A stretch of 64,000 nucleotides of DNA from Lachnospiraceae bacterium (GTDB lineage: Bacteria > Bacillota > Clostridia > Lachnospirales > Lachnospiraceae), in NCBI GenBank assembly GCA_900757145.1, contig CAAEMT010000014.1, forward strand, positions 1 through 64,000, given 5' to 3'. Position numbers and translations under genes: made by a program. Of the stretch, positions 17,009-25,890 are shown piece by piece (the stretch's first letter is position 1; every line of letters starts with the position of its first letter). A model generated the notes under the pieces. That model was not told the origin of the DNA. It saw only the letters and a list, made by a program, of their open reading frames with translations, and did not search any database.

Positions 17009-18943
17009 ATGAAGCATAAAGTCTTAATTGCTCTTATCGGAGCATCTGTGGTGATAGCATCGGTGAGCGGATGCTCCTCTAAGAAGGAAGAAGGGCCGGA
17101 AACTCTTGAGATCTCTGATATGGAAGTGGTCGGGGAGAGTGAAACGGAATCAGAAAGTGGGACTGCAGAAGAAATAACCGAGACAGAATCAGATACAGAA
17201 GAACAGGAGCTGTCGGTTGATTTGTCCGGAGAGCTTGAAACAGGGAACGCACAGCAAAAAGCAGAACCTGCATCTGAGGCAGAATCCGAGACAGAAAATC
17301 CGGAGAAGGTAACAGTCCCGAAGCCGGGAGAACAGGAGACACAGGAGCAGTCTGAGACAGAGGAAGCACCTGACGCAGAAAAAGAAACTGATACGGAGAA
17401 ATCGATACAGAGTAAGGCGGATAAAGAAAAAGATAAGAATAAAAATAAGAAGCCGGCTGCTGCTGCAAAGCCACCTGTGCAGATACAGTCTGAAACACAG
17501 AAACAGTCAGAGACGCAGAAACAGAGCGAAACACAGAAGCAGTCAGAAACGCAGAAACAGAGCGAAACACAGAAGCAGTCGGAGACACAGGGACAGCTTG
17601 AGACGCAGGAACAGAGCGAAACACAGACACAGTCAGAGACACAGATGCAGCCGGAATCAGGTGAGGAGGATGCAGGCGAATTGCCGACAGAGGCAGAAAG
17701 TGAAACAAAGCCTGAATCAGAACCAGAAAGTGAAACAAAGCCTGAATCAGAGTCAGAAAGTGAAATCAAGCCTGAACCGGAGTCAGAGAGTGAAAACGAA
17801 ACAAACTCTGAATTAGAGACTGAGTCGGAGCAGGAGCTTAGGTTTGTAAATGACAGGATAAACGTGAGAAAAGAGGCTTCCGAACAGGCTGAAGTCCAGG
17901 CACTGCTGACTCCGGGAATGTGTGTGCTTGCAGTTTCAGAGAAAAATGACTGGACTTTGATCAGGTACGAAGAGGCAGAGCGCTTTTCACAGGGATACGT
18001 CAAGTCAGATTATTTAAGCGGCGCTGAAAAGGTTCGTATCGTGAAGGAGAATGTTAATGTGCGTGCAGAAGCATCGACAGAGGCAGAGAAGCTTGGAGAA
18101 TTGATGGGAGGAGAGACTGTCTTTGTCACCTCAGAGGAGGGAGAATGGTCATGTATCCGGTATACAGATGCGGAAGGCACAGTTGACGCTTATATAAAGA
18201 CAGAATTTCTTGAAAGCGCGGGAGAGATGGATGAGAGTGTAAAAGACAGGCTCGTCAATGCAGAAATAGAAAAAGCTGCGGGAGAGCAGGAGGCCGAACC
18301 GGAATCTGAGACGGAAAAGGAAACAGAGGCTGAGCAGGAAACAGAAACGAAGAAGGAAACAGAGACGAAGCAGGAAACAGAAACAAAGCAGGAAACAGAG
18401 ACGAAGCAGGAAACAGAAACGAAGCAGGAAACAGAATCCGGGCAGGAAAACGAAACAAAACAGGAATCAGAAGTTGGATCGGAAACAGTAACAGAGCTGG
18501 AAAATGGAGCAGAGGCACAGTTTGCGCTTGTGGAAATGCTGTTTCCGGAAGCGCAGACGGCAGGCATTATATATTCTGAAGACAATAAAAATGCAGAAGT
18601 TCTGATCGAAGAATATACGGCCTTGGCGAAAAAGTACGGTATGGAACTTGTGACAGATGCGATCGAGGAGGAACTGGATATCGACCTGGCGGCTTCTGAG
18701 CTTGTAGGAAATGCAGACTGTATCCTGTGTATTGAAGATGAAATGGTAGATGGGGTGGTGCAGACGATCTGCGCGTACGCCGATGAAGTGGGGATTCCTG
18801 TGATCGGAGCGAATGAAGAACATGTAAAGCAGGGATGTGTAGCTACTTATAAGGACGGCACACTTTATTGGAATGCTTCGGAGGCAGAGAAGCTTGATGT
18901 GGTCCATACGGAGATACCGGCAGAAAATATTGAAGAATTATAA
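17009..18943 (+). CDS. repeat-rich SH3b lipoprotein with ABC_sub_bind-like C-terminal domain
   Basis: A 644-residue exported lipoprotein: hydrophobic signal, lipobox VSGC with Cys22. Residues 25-270 are low complexity, rich in Glu, Gln, Ser and Thr, including nine hexapeptide units of the SETQKQ type. Two SH3b domains follow (about 275-337 and 340-402; FVNDRINVRKEAS and VKENVNVRAEAS), which usually bind cell wall. A second low-complexity block (about 427-490, KQETET units) leads to a C-terminal domain (500-644) resembling half of an ABC_sub_bind/TrpX-type binding protein: AQTAGIIYSEDNKNAE, LVGNADCILCIEDE, IPVIGANEEHVKQGCVATY. ATG 17009 follows GGAGGG. I know no described protein with this combination; the wall-tethering role is inference. 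Confidence 0.8.
   Translation: MKHKVLIALIGASVVIASVSGCSSKKEEGPETLEISDMEVVGESETESESGTAEEITETESDTEEQELSVDLSGELETGNAQQKAEPASEAESETENPEKVTVPKPGEQETQEQSETEEAPDAEKETDTEKSIQSKADKEKDKNKNKKPAAAAKPPVQIQSETQKQSETQKQSETQKQSETQKQSETQKQSETQGQLETQEQSETQTQSETQMQPESGEEDAGELPTEAESETKPESEPESETKPESESESEIKPEPESESENETNSELETESEQELRFVNDRINVRKEASEQAEVQALLTPGMCVLAVSEKNDWTLIRYEEAERFSQGYVKSDYLSGAEKVRIVKENVNVRAEASTEAEKLGELMGGETVFVTSEEGEWSCIRYTDAEGTVDAYIKTEFLESAGEMDESVKDRLVNAEIEKAAGEQEAEPESETEKETEAEQETETKKETETKQETETKQETETKQETETKQETESGQENETKQESEVGSETVTELENGAEAQFALVEMLFPEAQTAGIIYSEDNKNAEVLIEEYTALAKKYGMELVTDAIEEELDIDLAASELVGNADCILCIEDEMVDGVVQTICAYADEVGIPVIGANEEHVKQGCVATYKDGTLYWNASEAEKLDVVHTEIPAENIEEL
17489..17650 (+). repeat. 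nine in-frame 18-bp coding repeats
   Basis: Nine tandem 18-bp units encode hexapeptides of the S/L-E-T-Q-x-Q type. Neighbouring units alternate between two near-identical versions, which points to expansion by slippage or unequal recombination. Unit number could vary between strains without a frameshift. Confidence 0.85.
18350..18440 (+). repeat. second block of 18-bp coding repeats
   Basis: About five 18-bp units coding K-Q-E-T-E-T, nearly identical to each other, in the linker between the second SH3b domain and the C-terminal domain of the same lipoprotein. Confidence 0.75.
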
Positions 18944-18968
18944 TAACAAAGGGTGAAAGGTGAAGGGT

Positions 18969-20348
18969 ATGCAGAAATTTTTGAACAGTTCAAAAGCACT
19001 TTTGGATTTTATAAAAAGGAGTCCGACCAGTTTTCATGCAGTGTCAAACGCAGGTGAACTTTTGGAGGAAAATGGATTTGTGAGACTCCTGGAAAATGAA
19101 AAATGGGAACTGGAAAAAGGCGGCAGATATTATGTAACAAGGAATGCTTCTTCGGTGATCGCATTTGCTGTGCCGCAGCAGCCGTTTTCCGGTTTTGAGA
19201 TGATGTGCAGTCATACAGATTCTCCTTCGTTTAAGGTAAAAGAGAATCCCGAAATGGAGGCGGACAGAAAGTACACGAAACTAAATGTAGAGAGATACGG
19301 CGGTATGCTGTGCGCGCCGTGGTTTGATCGCCCGCTGTCCGTGGCAGGGCGCGTTATGGCAGAGCAGGACGGGAGAATAAGACAGATTCTGGTAAATGTG
19401 GATCGAGATCTTTTGATGATCCCGAATGTGGCGATCCACATGAACCGTGAGGCGAACGATGGATTTAAATACAATGCGCAGACAGATATGTGTCCTGTAT
19501 TTGGCGATGAAACGGCAAAGGATACATTCCTCAGTGTGATTGCGGAAGCGGCAGAGATTTCAGAGGAAGAGCTGCTAGGGATGGATCTGTTTCTCTATAA
19601 CAGACAAAAAGGAAGTATATGGGGGAATAGAAGCGAGTTTGTATCGGCGCCGCGTCTCGATGACCTGCAGTGCATGTATGCATCGCTGACCGGCTTTCTT
19701 GCGGCGCTTAATGAGTGTGAGAGTGATTCTGACTTTGCATCGCTGGATGATGACACTGATTCAGAGACGAAAAATCATATTCCTGTATTCTGTGCCTTTG
19801 ATAATGAGGAGACAGGCAGTGTCTCAAGACAGGGAGCTGCCTCTACGTTTTTACAGGACACGCTTCTTCGAATCAATGAATCTCTTGGCAGGACACAGGA
19901 GGAATACCGGATGGCAATAGCAGATAGTTTTATGATCTCCTGCGATAACGCGCATGCCGTTCATCCGAATCACCCAGAAATGGCAGATCCGGTGAATCGT
20001 CCTCAGATCAACGGCGGAATCGTGATCAAGTATAATGCAAACCAGAAATATACGACAGATGCAGTAAGTGGAGCTGTACTGAAACAGCTTTGCCGTCTGG
20101 CAGACGTGCCGTATCAGGTGTATACGAACCGTTCAGATATAGCAGGTGGTTCGACGCTTGGTAATATTTCAAATACGCAGGTATCGCTTCGCAGTGTTGA
20201 TATTGGTCTGGCGCAGCTTGCGATGCACTCTCCGTATGAGACAGCGGGCGTAAAGGATACATGGTATCTGGAACGTCTGGCGGAAGTATTTTATAGGACA
20301 GGGATCCGGTGTGAGGCGGAGGATCTGATCATCAGCGAAGAAAACTAA
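18969..20348 (+). CDS. M18 family aminopeptidase
   Basis: Zinc-dependent aspartyl/leucyl-type aminopeptidase of the cytoplasm, about 459 aa. Metal and catalytic landmarks are CSHTDSPSFKVK, the NVDRD region, FDNEETGSVSRQGA (catalytic Glu pair) and SCDNAHAVHPNHPE; the end has IGLAQLAMHSPYETAG, typical of M18. A small acidic insert (about residues 250-272, rich in Asp, Glu and Ser) precedes IPVFCAFDNEE. GTG 18960 is an alternative start; I prefer ATG 18969 behind AAAGGTGA. Confidence 0.9.
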   Translation: MQKFLNSSKALLDFIKRSPTSFHAVSNAGELLEENGFVRLLENEKWELEKGGRYYVTRNASSVIAFAVPQQPFSGFEMMCSHTDSPSFKVKENPEMEADRKYTKLNVERYGGMLCAPWFDRPLSVAGRVMAEQDGRIRQILVNVDRDLLMIPNVAIHMNREANDGFKYNAQTDMCPVFGDETAKDTFLSVIAEAAEISEEELLGMDLFLYNRQKGSIWGNRSEFVSAPRLDDLQCMYASLTGFLAALNECESDSDFASLDDDTDSETKNHIPVFCAFDNEETGSVSRQGAASTFLQDTLLRINESLGRTQEEYRMAIADSFMISCDNAHAVHPNHPEMADPVNRPQINGGIVIKYNANQKYTTDAVSGAVLKQLCRLADVPYQVYTNRSDIAGGSTLGNISNTQVSLRSVDIGLAQLAMHSPYETAGVKDTWYLERLAEVFYRTGIRCEAEDLIISEEN

Positions 20349-20408
20349 AGCAGTAAAAACAGGGTATAAAGAAAGAAACGCAGTCATAAGAACGGGGGGT
20401 GAGGCAGC

Positions 20409-21275
20409 GTGAGTGTATTTACAGATTCTGTCCGTTTTAATTTCTTGTATATTGGTCTGTATAAATTTGGAAGAACATGGGTGTATCCGGAAAGCAGGCT
20501 TCCGTACTGTATGCTTCGGTTTGTTGTGAAGGGGAGCGCTGTATTTTTTGTTGAAGGCAGAGAAGTTCATGTCAAACAGGGGGATGTGATTTATCTCCCC
20601 AAAGGAGTGCTTCTTTCGTGCCATGCGCTGGAGGATGACTTTGAGTTTTACAGTATTCGTTTTGTTGCTTCGGCGTATTATGAAGGCGGCGATCTCTTAA
20701 GTGATTATTACCATGTGCCGATCGTGACATCAGACTGCGGCGACGAAATAAAGGAGTATTTTGCGCAGATTTATGAACGCGTACGTACACAGAGCAGGTC
20801 AAAAATGTTCTGGGTGCGAGGATATCTCGAACTTCTGATCGGATTCCTTGTAGGTCAGACGGATTCTAAGCAGGAACTTGATGTAGCGTCTGATGAAGAT
20901 ACGGACAGTGTAGAATGGCTGCAGCGCAGAATACGAAAATCGGATGTAAAGGTAGATGCAAGAATTCAGCTGGTAGTGGATTATATGGTCACGCATCCGA
21001 CGGAACAGTATACGACGAAAAAGATGTGTGAGCTTTCGGGGTTGAGTGAATCAAGGTTTCGGACACTTTTTTATGAGCAGACAGGTAAAAATCCTCTGGA
21101 ATATCTGAATGAACTCCGCGTTGTCAGCGCTGCAAGAAAGCTTTTGATTTCAGGAGACAATATCAGTGATATTGCGTACAGCCTCGGTTTTCATGATGTC
21201 AATTATTTTATCAGAGTGTTCAAAAAATATTTCTGCATGACGCCGAAACAATACCGCGACAGGGCACGGGAATAG
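20409..21275 (+). CDS. AraC family transcriptional regulator
   Basis: A 288-residue regulator: an N-terminal cupin-like sensor domain (residues 1-100, with FFVEGREVHVKQGDVIYLPKG) and a C-terminal double helix-turn-helix (about 190-287; TTKKMCELSGLSESRFRTLFYEQTGKNPLEYL, then ISDIAYSLGFHDVNYFIRVFKKYFCMTPKQYR). GTG 20409 follows a G-rich site. It stands directly upstream of the sialic-acid-type transport operon in the same direction but is separated by a terminator, so it most likely activates that operon in response to its substrate. Confidence 0.9.
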   Translation: MSVFTDSVRFNFLYIGLYKFGRTWVYPESRLPYCMLRFVVKGSAVFFVEGREVHVKQGDVIYLPKGVLLSCHALEDDFEFYSIRFVASAYYEGGDLLSDYYHVPIVTSDCGDEIKEYFAQIYERVRTQSRSKMFWVRGYLELLIGFLVGQTDSKQELDVASDEDTDSVEWLQRRIRKSDVKVDARIQLVVDYMVTHPTEQYTTKKMCELSGLSESRFRTLFYEQTGKNPLEYLNELRVVSAARKLLISGDNISDIAYSLGFHDVNYFIRVFKKYFCMTPKQYRDRARE

Positions 21276-21370
21276 CCAAAAGAGTTGTTTTGTGCGGTGA
21301 ATAAGCGAAAAGTCCTAGTGGGAAAGAAAAGGAAAAGGCATTATGACGAAAAAGTAAAAAAAACAGCAGG

Positions 21371-21397
21371 AAAAGGATGCGTTTGGCATCCTTTTTT
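21371..21397 (+). terminator. terminator after the AraC gene
   Basis: Perfect 10-bp stem (21371-21380 with 21386-21395), a 5-nt loop and a run of seven T. It separates the regulator from the transport operon. Confidence 0.93.
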
Positions 21398-21454
21398 TGT
21401 GATTTTAGACAAAAACAAGAAGAGAAAAACAAGTATAAAAAAATGAAATAGCAG

Positions 21455-21515
21455 TGGAATTGTGCTATTACAAAATGGAATGTTAGTAGATTTATATAAA
21501 AATTAGATGTATAAT
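21455..21515 (+). promoter_or_regulatory. putative AraC-dependent promoter of the binding-protein operon
   Basis: A perfect TATAAT (21510-21515) has no good -35 at 17 bp, typical of an activator-dependent promoter. Upstream, TGGAAT occurs twice as a direct repeat, at 21455 and 21476, exactly 21 bp apart, with further matches after each copy. Direct repeats about two helical turns apart next to the -35 are the usual geometry of AraC-family sites. Assignment to the neighbouring regulator is inference. Confidence 0.55.
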
Positions 21516-21561
21516 ACAGACATAAATTAAAAAGTAGACAAAAAGAAAGAGAGGTAAAAGT

Positions 21562-22887
21562 ATGAAGAGAAAAATGATGGCGGCTTTGCTTACAGGCGCT
21601 ATGGCGGTAACCGGTCTTATGACAGGTGCAGTTCCGGTAATGGCCGAGGAGGAGCTATCCGGTGAGATAACGTTCTGGCACTCTTTCACACAGGGAGCAC
21701 GTATGGATGCGATCCAGGCAGCGGCAGATTCATTCATGGAAATGCATCCGGACGTAAAGATCAACATTGAGACGTATTCCTGGGGCGACTTTAACACGAA
21801 GTGGAACGCAGGTATTACGACAGGCGATCTTCCTGATATGAGTACAGCACAGAATACAGGCGAGGTCGTTGAGATGATCAATGCCGAGGTGCTTCGTCCG
21901 GTAGATGATTTTCTTGATAATTTCGGAAGAGATCGTTTTGCGGAAAAAGCGCTTGGCGATATGACGTGGGATGGAGCGACTTACGGTATTCCGTACTACT
22001 CACACGCACAGGTCATGTGGTATCGTCATGACCTACTCGATCAGCTTGGTGCAGAAGTTCCGCAGACGTGGGAAGAGTTCTACGACCTGGCTGTAAAGCT
22101 TACAAAAGACGGCAACTATGGCGCAGCATTCTCCTGCAGCACGAATGACCTGCTTTGCGCAAGATATTTGAATTATTATGTAGTCAGTGGAGGCGGAAGC
22201 CTTTTGAATGAAGATCTGAGCGCAAATCTGACAAGTGACCTTGCTATTGACGGCATCAATTTCTGGCTGAAGGTTTACGAGAACTGTTCACCGGCAGAGA
22301 CGATCAATTATACAGTAAACGACCATGCGACACTGTTTTATCAGGGCAAGACGGCATTCGACTTCAACTCTGGTTTCATGATCGGCGGCGTTCAGTCAAA
22401 TACACCGGAGATCGCAGAGTATGTAGACTGTGCTCCGCTTCCGAGGATCAACGCAGAAGATCCGATCTACAGTGCAGAGGCAACGCATATTCCGCTTGTA
22501 GTATGGGAAAACAGCGAGCATCCGGAAGTTTGCGAGGCATTTATCAACTACCTGTATCAGGAAGACAATTACATCAAATTCCTTGAGGCAGTCCCAGTAG
22601 GAATGCTCCCGGCAATTTCTGGTATTGCAGATACAGATGCATACAAAGCTAACGAGACAGTACAGTTTTATTCTAATGCTGTAGATGTAATTTCCGAAGC
22701 GATCGAAATGGGTAATGCAATCGGATTTGATGATCACGGACCAAGCGTACAAGCCAGCTATTTGACATCACAGGGTATTATTGAGGCTATGTTCCAGGAT
22801 ATTATAACAAATGGAACAGATGTTGAGACGGCAGCACAGAATGCGGAAAATCAGTTAAATGATCTCTTTGATATGATGATCGGCTGA
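21562..22887 (+). CDS. extracellular sugar-binding protein (ABC family 1), probable sialic-acid type
   Basis: A 441-residue solute-binding protein of the MalE/UgpB group: GEITFWHSFTQGARMDAIQ after the signal, YGIPYYSHAQVMWYRHDLLDQLG, and a C-terminal helical lobe. The substrate is inferred from the operon (oxidoreductase plus N-acetylneuraminate lyase) as sialic acid or 2,7-anhydro-sialic acid. The signal peptide (about residues 1-28, ending VMA) lacks a lipobox Cys, as in LsrB, so anchoring to the cell is unexplained. AGAGAGGT precedes ATG 21562. Confidence 0.82.
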   Translation: MKRKMMAALLTGAMAVTGLMTGAVPVMAEEELSGEITFWHSFTQGARMDAIQAAADSFMEMHPDVKINIETYSWGDFNTKWNAGITTGDLPDMSTAQNTGEVVEMINAEVLRPVDDFLDNFGRDRFAEKALGDMTWDGATYGIPYYSHAQVMWYRHDLLDQLGAEVPQTWEEFYDLAVKLTKDGNYGAAFSCSTNDLLCARYLNYYVVSGGGSLLNEDLSANLTSDLAIDGINFWLKVYENCSPAETINYTVNDHATLFYQGKTAFDFNSGFMIGGVQSNTPEIAEYVDCAPLPRINAEDPIYSAEATHIPLVVWENSEHPEVCEAFINYLYQEDNYIKFLEAVPVGMLPAISGIADTDAYKANETVQFYSNAVDVISEAIEMGNAIGFDDHGPSVQASYLTSQGIIEAMFQDIITNGTDVETAAQNAENQLNDLFDMMIG

Positions 22888-22909
22888 CCGACGGCATAAG
22901 CAATACAAA

Positions 22910-22953
22910 GACCGCCGCGAAAACGGACAGTTACATTTCGTGGCGGTCGTTTT
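22910..22953 (+). terminator. hairpin between binding-protein and permease genes
   Basis: A 13-bp stem (22910-22922 with 22936-22948, one G-T) followed by GTTTTAT. Such partial terminators after a binding-protein gene commonly keep it more abundant than the permeases. Confidence 0.7.
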
Positions 22954-22975
22954 ATCTCTAAAAGGAGGTGCAGCA

Positions 22976-23872
22976 GTGCAAAAAAAGGCAAAAAGGGATT
23001 ATGGACGATGGCTTTGGGTACTCCCTGTCATTGCGCTGGTAGTCTGCCTGTTTATTTATCCGTTGGCATCACAGATATTTTACAGCTTTACCAATAAGAC
23101 GCTGATCAAGCCGTCTTACGCAATAAAGGGACTTGCGAATTACATAGCGATTCTTGAGGATCCGAATTTCTGGTCAGCTCTGTGGACATCGGTGAAATGG
23201 ACCGTATGTAGTTTGTTTTTCCAGATATTACTTGGATTTACGGCGGCTCTGGCGCTGAATAAGATACGAAACAGGGTGGCAAAGCAGGTTTATCGTATAT
23301 TGCTTATTATTCCGTGGGCATTCCCGACGATTGCGATCGCGATCATCTGGAAGTGGCTTTTAAATGGAATTTACGGATTTCTGCCTACAATTCTTATGAA
23401 TCTGGGAATATGTGACAGTCTCCCGCAGTTTTTATCAACGGCAGATCTGACGCTTCCGACACTTGTAATGGTGAACGTGTGGTTTGGATTTCCACTTATC
23501 ATGGTAAACGTACTTGCAGCATTGCAGACGATTCCAATGGATCAGTATGAAGCGGCTCAGATTGACGGAGCTACCAGCAGACATACGTTCTGGTACATTA
23601 CTGTTCCGCATATCAAAAATGTGATCGGGCTCCTCGTTGTACTGAGAACAATTTGGGTATTCAACAGCTTCGATATTATTTACATGATCACAGGCGGAGG
23701 ACCTGCAAATGTATCGACAACTCTGCCGATTTATATTTATAACCTCGGCTGGACAAATAAATTTGTCGGACGGTCATCGGCGGCAGCTGTGATATTGCTG
23801 CTGATCCTGCTGACGATCTGCGCAGTTTACTTCGGTGTGTTGCATAAATGGGAAAAGGAGGAGAAGGCATGA
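22976..23872 (+). CDS. ABC sugar transporter permease, MalF type
   Basis: A 298-residue permease with about six hydrophobic helices. The N-terminal helix (WLWVLPVIALVVCLFIYPL) and the EAA loop (YEAAQIDGATSRHTFWYITVPHI) are clear. GTG 22976 is chosen behind AAAGGAGGTG; the frame is open a little further upstream, into the hairpin. It pairs with the following permease, with which it overlaps by 4 bp. No ATPase gene is in the operon, so a shared MsmK-type ATPase elsewhere is needed. Confidence 0.88.
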   Translation: MQKKAKRDYGRWLWVLPVIALVVCLFIYPLASQIFYSFTNKTLIKPSYAIKGLANYIAILEDPNFWSALWTSVKWTVCSLFFQILLGFTAALALNKIRNRVAKQVYRILLIIPWAFPTIAIAIIWKWLLNGIYGFLPTILMNLGICDSLPQFLSTADLTLPTLVMVNVWFGFPLIMVNVLAALQTIPMDQYEAAQIDGATSRHTFWYITVPHIKNVIGLLVVLRTIWVFNSFDIIYMITGGGPANVSTTLPIYIYNLGWTNKFVGRSSAAAVILLLILLTICAVYFGVLHKWEKEEKA

Positions 23873-24711
23873 AAGGCTCGGCAAAAATGAAAAAACGCCT
23901 TGGTGAAACGGGATGCTACGCGTATCTGACTGTACTGGCTGTATTCTCCGCATTCCCGCTTTTGTGGCTGTTTATGTGTTCTATCAAAAGCAGCAGCGAT
24001 CTTTTGACGAATCCGACGTCGCTGTTTCCAACGAAAGCAACATTGGAAAATTATTACAATGTAATGGTCAACTTAAAGCTCGGTGTCAATATCAAAAACA
24101 GTTTGATTGTATCGCTGGCAACGACGCTAATTGCTACAGTAGTCTCATCGATGGCAGCATACGGTATCATCCGATTTTTTCCCAAACTGGGAAATGCGAT
24201 GTCAAAGATGCTGATCATGACGTATATGTTCCCGGCGATCGTTCTTGTAATTCCGTACGCGGTAGTAATGGGAAAGATCGGTCTGACGAATACGAGAATG
24301 GGACTGATCATTGTTTATCTGTCATTTAACGTGCCGTATGCGGTATGGCTTCTGACCGGATTTTTTAAGACGGTTCCGCTTGAGATTGAGGAAGCTGCGA
24401 GAATAGACGGGGCAGGCAGGATACAGACTTTCCGAAAGGTCGTTCTTCCGCTTGTAGCGCCGGGGCTTGTGGCAACAGCAATTTATATGTTTATTAATTC
24501 ATGGAATGAGTTCTTATACGCATTGATTTTGACAAGCAGTTCAGATATTACAACGCTTTCCATCAAGCTGCATACGATGCAGGGCGCTGATGTATTAAAC
24601 TGGGGCGATATGATGGCTGCCTGTATGGTAGTAGTTCTTCCGTCTGTTGTATTCTTCTGTTTCATTCAGAAATACATTGCGGGCGGTATGACAGAGGGCG
24701 CAGTGAAATAG
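23869..24711 (+). CDS. ABC sugar transporter permease, MalG type
   Basis: A 280-residue permease with about six hydrophobic helices: N-terminal LAVFSAFPLLWLFMCSIK, the EAA loop EIEEAARIDGAGRIQTFRKVVLPL, and NSWNEFLYALIL. The ATG at 23869 overlaps the stop of the previous gene (ATGA) and has GGAGGAGAAGG upstream. Confidence 0.88.
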   Translation: MKGSAKMKKRLGETGCYAYLTVLAVFSAFPLLWLFMCSIKSSSDLLTNPTSLFPTKATLENYYNVMVNLKLGVNIKNSLIVSLATTLIATVVSSMAAYGIIRFFPKLGNAMSKMLIMTYMFPAIVLVIPYAVVMGKIGLTNTRMGLIIVYLSFNVPYAVWLLTGFFKTVPLEIEEAARIDGAGRIQTFRKVVLPLVAPGLVATAIYMFINSWNEFLYALILTSSSDITTLSIKLHTMQGADVLNWGDMMAACMVVVLPSVVFFCFIQKYIAGGMTEGAVK

Positions 24712-24768
24712 CTGACGGAAAAAGTAACCATGAAAATATGAAAATGAGAGAAAAGAGGAGGACTAAAC

Positions 24769-25872
24769 GTGGTTAGATATGGAGTAGTCGGAACGGGATA
24801 TTTTGGTGCAGAACTTGCAAGAATTATGAAGGAGCAGGATGATGCCAGCATTACACTTGTGTATGATCCGGAAAACGGAGCGAAGATCGGCGCAGAGCTT
24901 GGATGTAATGTAGCTGGCAGTCTTGAGGAACTTGTATCAAGTGACGAGGTAGACTGTGTGATCGTAGCAACGCCGAATTATCTGCATAAAGAGCCGGTAA
25001 TACTGGCGGCAAAACACGGAAAAAATGTATTCTGTGAAAAGCCGATCGCCCTGTCTTATAAAGACTGCGATGAAATGGTAAAGGCGTGTGAAGAGAACCA
25101 TGTGACCTTTATGGCAGGACATATTATGAATTTCTTTAATGGAGTTCATCATGCGAAAGAACTGATCAATGACGGTGTGATTGGAAAAGTTCTTTACTGC
25201 CATGCTGCAAGAAACGGATGGGAGGATCTGCAGCCGTCTGTTTCATGGAAAAAGATTCGTGAAAAATCAGGCGGACATCTCTACCATCACATTCATGAGC
25301 TCGACTGCGTACAGTTTTTGATGGGCGGCGTACCGGAAGAGGTATGTATGGAGGCTGACAATGTGGCGCATCAGGGAGAAGGATTTGGCGATGAGGACGA
25401 TATGCTCTTTATTACCATGCGTTTCTCAGACAGACGCTTTGCGGTTTTGGAGTGGGGCTCTGCATACCACTGGCCGGAGCATTATCTGCTGATTCAGGGT
25501 ACGAAGGGCGCAATCAAGCTCGATATGTTTGATGCGGGCTGTACGCTTAAGGTAGACGGACGTGAGGAACACTTCCTGCTTCATGAGACAGAAGAAGAGG
25601 ATGCGAACCGTACCGCTATCTATCACAGCACAGAGATGGACGGAGCAATCCAGTACGGAAATCCGGACAAGAAGCCGCCGCTGTGGCTGCATGGCATCAT
25701 GGTTAAGGAAATGAAGTATCTAAATGATATTATGCATGGTATGAAGCCGACGAAAGAGTTTGAAAAGCTCTTAAATGGTGTGGCAGCGCGTGAGGCGATC
25801 GCTACAGCAGACGCATGTACCATGTCGCGGTTTGAGGATCGCAAGGTAAAATTGAGCGAGATCATGAAATAG
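24769..25872 (+). CDS. Gfo/Idh/MocA oxidoreductase, candidate 2,7-anhydro-Neu5Ac oxidoreductase
   Basis: A 367-residue NAD-dependent oxidoreductase. The Rossmann motif GVVGTGYFGAELAR lies at the N terminus, VFCEKPIALS at about residue 90, and GGHLYHHIHELDCVQFLMGG in the C-terminal domain supplies likely catalytic His residues. In Ruminococcus gnavus NanOx, a member of this family, converts 2,7-anhydro-Neu5Ac to Neu5Ac with transient NAD oxidation. Position between a family-1 sugar importer and a neuraminate lyase gives the same gene order logic. Function is inferred from context; the family is certain. GTG start, behind AAGAGGAGGAC. Confidence 0.8.
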   Translation: MVRYGVVGTGYFGAELARIMKEQDDASITLVYDPENGAKIGAELGCNVAGSLEELVSSDEVDCVIVATPNYLHKEPVILAAKHGKNVFCEKPIALSYKDCDEMVKACEENHVTFMAGHIMNFFNGVHHAKELINDGVIGKVLYCHAARNGWEDLQPSVSWKKIREKSGGHLYHHIHELDCVQFLMGGVPEEVCMEADNVAHQGEGFGDEDDMLFITMRFSDRRFAVLEWGSAYHWPEHYLLIQGTKGAIKLDMFDAGCTLKVDGREEHFLLHETEEEDANRTAIYHSTEMDGAIQYGNPDKKPPLWLHGIMVKEMKYLNDIMHGMKPTKEFEKLLNGVAAREAIATADACTMSRFEDRKVKLSEIMK

Positions 25873-25890
25873 TCGGTTTGGAGGATAACA

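Noticed and set aside
17489..17650. Regular 18-bp repeats considered as a CRISPR array
   Set aside because: No unique spacers between units, frame is coding, and no cas genes are nearby.
16984..18003. 339-codon antisense frame rich in Ser, Val and Cys opposite the SH3b lipoprotein
   Set aside because: It is the mirror of the low-complexity sense repeats; composition alone keeps it open.
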